Positions 6,191-6,670 of a stretch of DNA of 6,670 nucleotides are shown in pieces. Location of the stretch: the NCBI GenBank assembly GCA_013205455.1, contig JABMMO010000182.1:1-6670 (forward strand), read 5' to 3'. The notes under the pieces were generated by a model. That model saw nothing but the letters and a program-made list of their open reading frames with translations, searched no databases and had not been told where the DNA came from. How positions within the stretch are numbered: position 1 is the stretch's first letter; the number at the start of each line of letters is the position of its first letter. This DNA comes from Actinomycetota bacterium (GTDB lineage: Bacteria; Actinomycetota; Actinomycetes; Nanopelagicales; Nanopelagicaceae). The position numbers and the translations under genes are program-made.

Positions 6191-6670
6191 TTATTCTTCT
6201 TCTTCTTTGTCTCGCTTAGAACCAAACATAATGTCATCCCAAGATGGGATTGAGATTCTCCGTTTCACACCATCGCGCTTTGCTTCTGGCTCAATATCTA
6301 AAGTTTCCTGAAGGGCTGGGGCGGTTGGCGCTTCAATTGGATTATTTTCATCTTGCATCGGGTCAGTTCTGACTGAGACCAACCGCGGAGCTTGTCGATC
6401 TGAATTTGATGTGTCACCAGTTGGGAAAATCATGCCATGGTCATTGCGGGGTGCTGGCTTAGCAAGACTTTCTTCGCCACCAATCCATCGAGCACCTTCA
6501 TCTTCTGAAGTTAAAGTTTTACGAGCTGTATCAAAACTCCAAGTTGCAGTTCCGGCACCATCTCGATTTGGATAATCTAAATTAATTTTCCAGCTACCGT
6601 CTTCACTCCTTGCGGTATTCCAATTTACTAAATTCATGTCGACCCCACGTGGCGCGAGTCGGTGCAATAC
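6191..6670 (-). CDS. sepH: Septation protein SepH (DUF3071 family), C-terminal part; 5' end beyond window
   Basis: SepH is an actinobacterial cell-division protein that binds FtsZ and promotes its assembly (established in Streptomyces and mycobacteria). The last 159 residues are present and the frame stays open to the right edge, so the N-terminal conserved domain with its helix-turn-helix lies outside. The segment starting LAPRGVDMNLVNWNTAR, then WSFDTARKTLTSEDEGARW, matches the end of the conserved DUF3071 region. A low-complexity linker rich in Pro, Ala, Asp and Glu follows. The conserved C-terminal motif IPSWDDIMFG (bases about 6222-6251) precedes a charged tail ending in four Glu. A TTG near 6667 is internal. 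The stop is 2 bases from the stop of the convergent phosphodiesterase gene. The family name rests mainly on the DUF3071 pattern and the SWDDIMFG motif, which I regard as strong. Confidence 0.9.
   Translation of the reverse strand, partial: VLHRLAPRGVDMNLVNWNTARSEDGSWKINLDYPNRDGAGTATWSFDTARKTLTSEDEGARWIGGEESLAKPAPRNDHGMIFPTGDTSNSDRQAPRLVSVRTDPMQDENNPIEAPTAPALQETLDIEPEAKRDGVKRRISIPSWDDIMFGSKRDKEEEE

Noticed and set aside
6191..6210. Short TTC/GAA repeat at the end of sepH
   Set aside because: It encodes the acidic end of the protein (four Glu) and is only a few repeat units; too short to call a microsatellite of interest.
6665..6667. TTG as the start of the right-hand minus-strand gene
   Set aside because: The frame continues to the window edge and the sequence around it matches the middle of DUF3071 proteins, so it is an internal leucine codon.

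Overview
The window looks like a piece of a compact, low-G+C actinobacterial chromosome. The closest match I know of is a streamlined freshwater actinobacterium (acI / Nanopelagicales type). This rests on an actinobacterial gene set (SepH, actinobacterial-type ParE/ParC, a PfkB kinase paired with PsuG), A/T-rich codon use, and very short or overlapping gene boundaries. The lineage is inferred from these protein features and not tested.

Layout, left to right. Bases 1-1701 (+) hold the C-terminal ~566 residues of a topoisomerase IV B subunit (ParE); its 5' end lies outside the window. Converging on it, with stop codons overlapping by 4 bases, is a leftward set of three genes: psuG (4147-5040), a PfkB kinase (3257-4144) and parC (1698-3224). 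The gaps are 2 and 32 bases, so they are probably one transcription unit. Divergent from psuG, across only 44 bases, is a cytoplasmic nucleotide pyrophosphatase/phosphodiesterase-family enzyme (5085-6188, +). It converges, with a 2-base gap, on the 3' part of sepH (6191-6670, -), an FtsZ-associated septation gene whose 5' end lies beyond the right edge. No stretch above about 45 bases is non-coding. I see no tRNA, rRNA, mobile element, CRISPR array, long repeat or convincing hairpin terminator.

How the genes fit together: ParE and ParC should form the heterotetrameric topoisomerase IV that unlinks daughter chromosomes, and SepH acts at the division septum, so the flanks concern chromosome segregation and cell division. 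PsuG and the PfkB kinase make a plausible two-step pseudouridine breakdown route (pseudouridine to pseudouridine 5'-phosphate to uracil plus ribose 5-phosphate).

The most notable observation is that ParC is only about 508 residues long. It stops at the end of the breakage-reunion core, and the whole C-terminal beta-pinwheel domain is missing; the DNA where that domain would be encoded is instead the intact 3' end of parE. I did not find a clearly new multi-gene system. The shortened topoisomerase IV is the best candidate for a second look.
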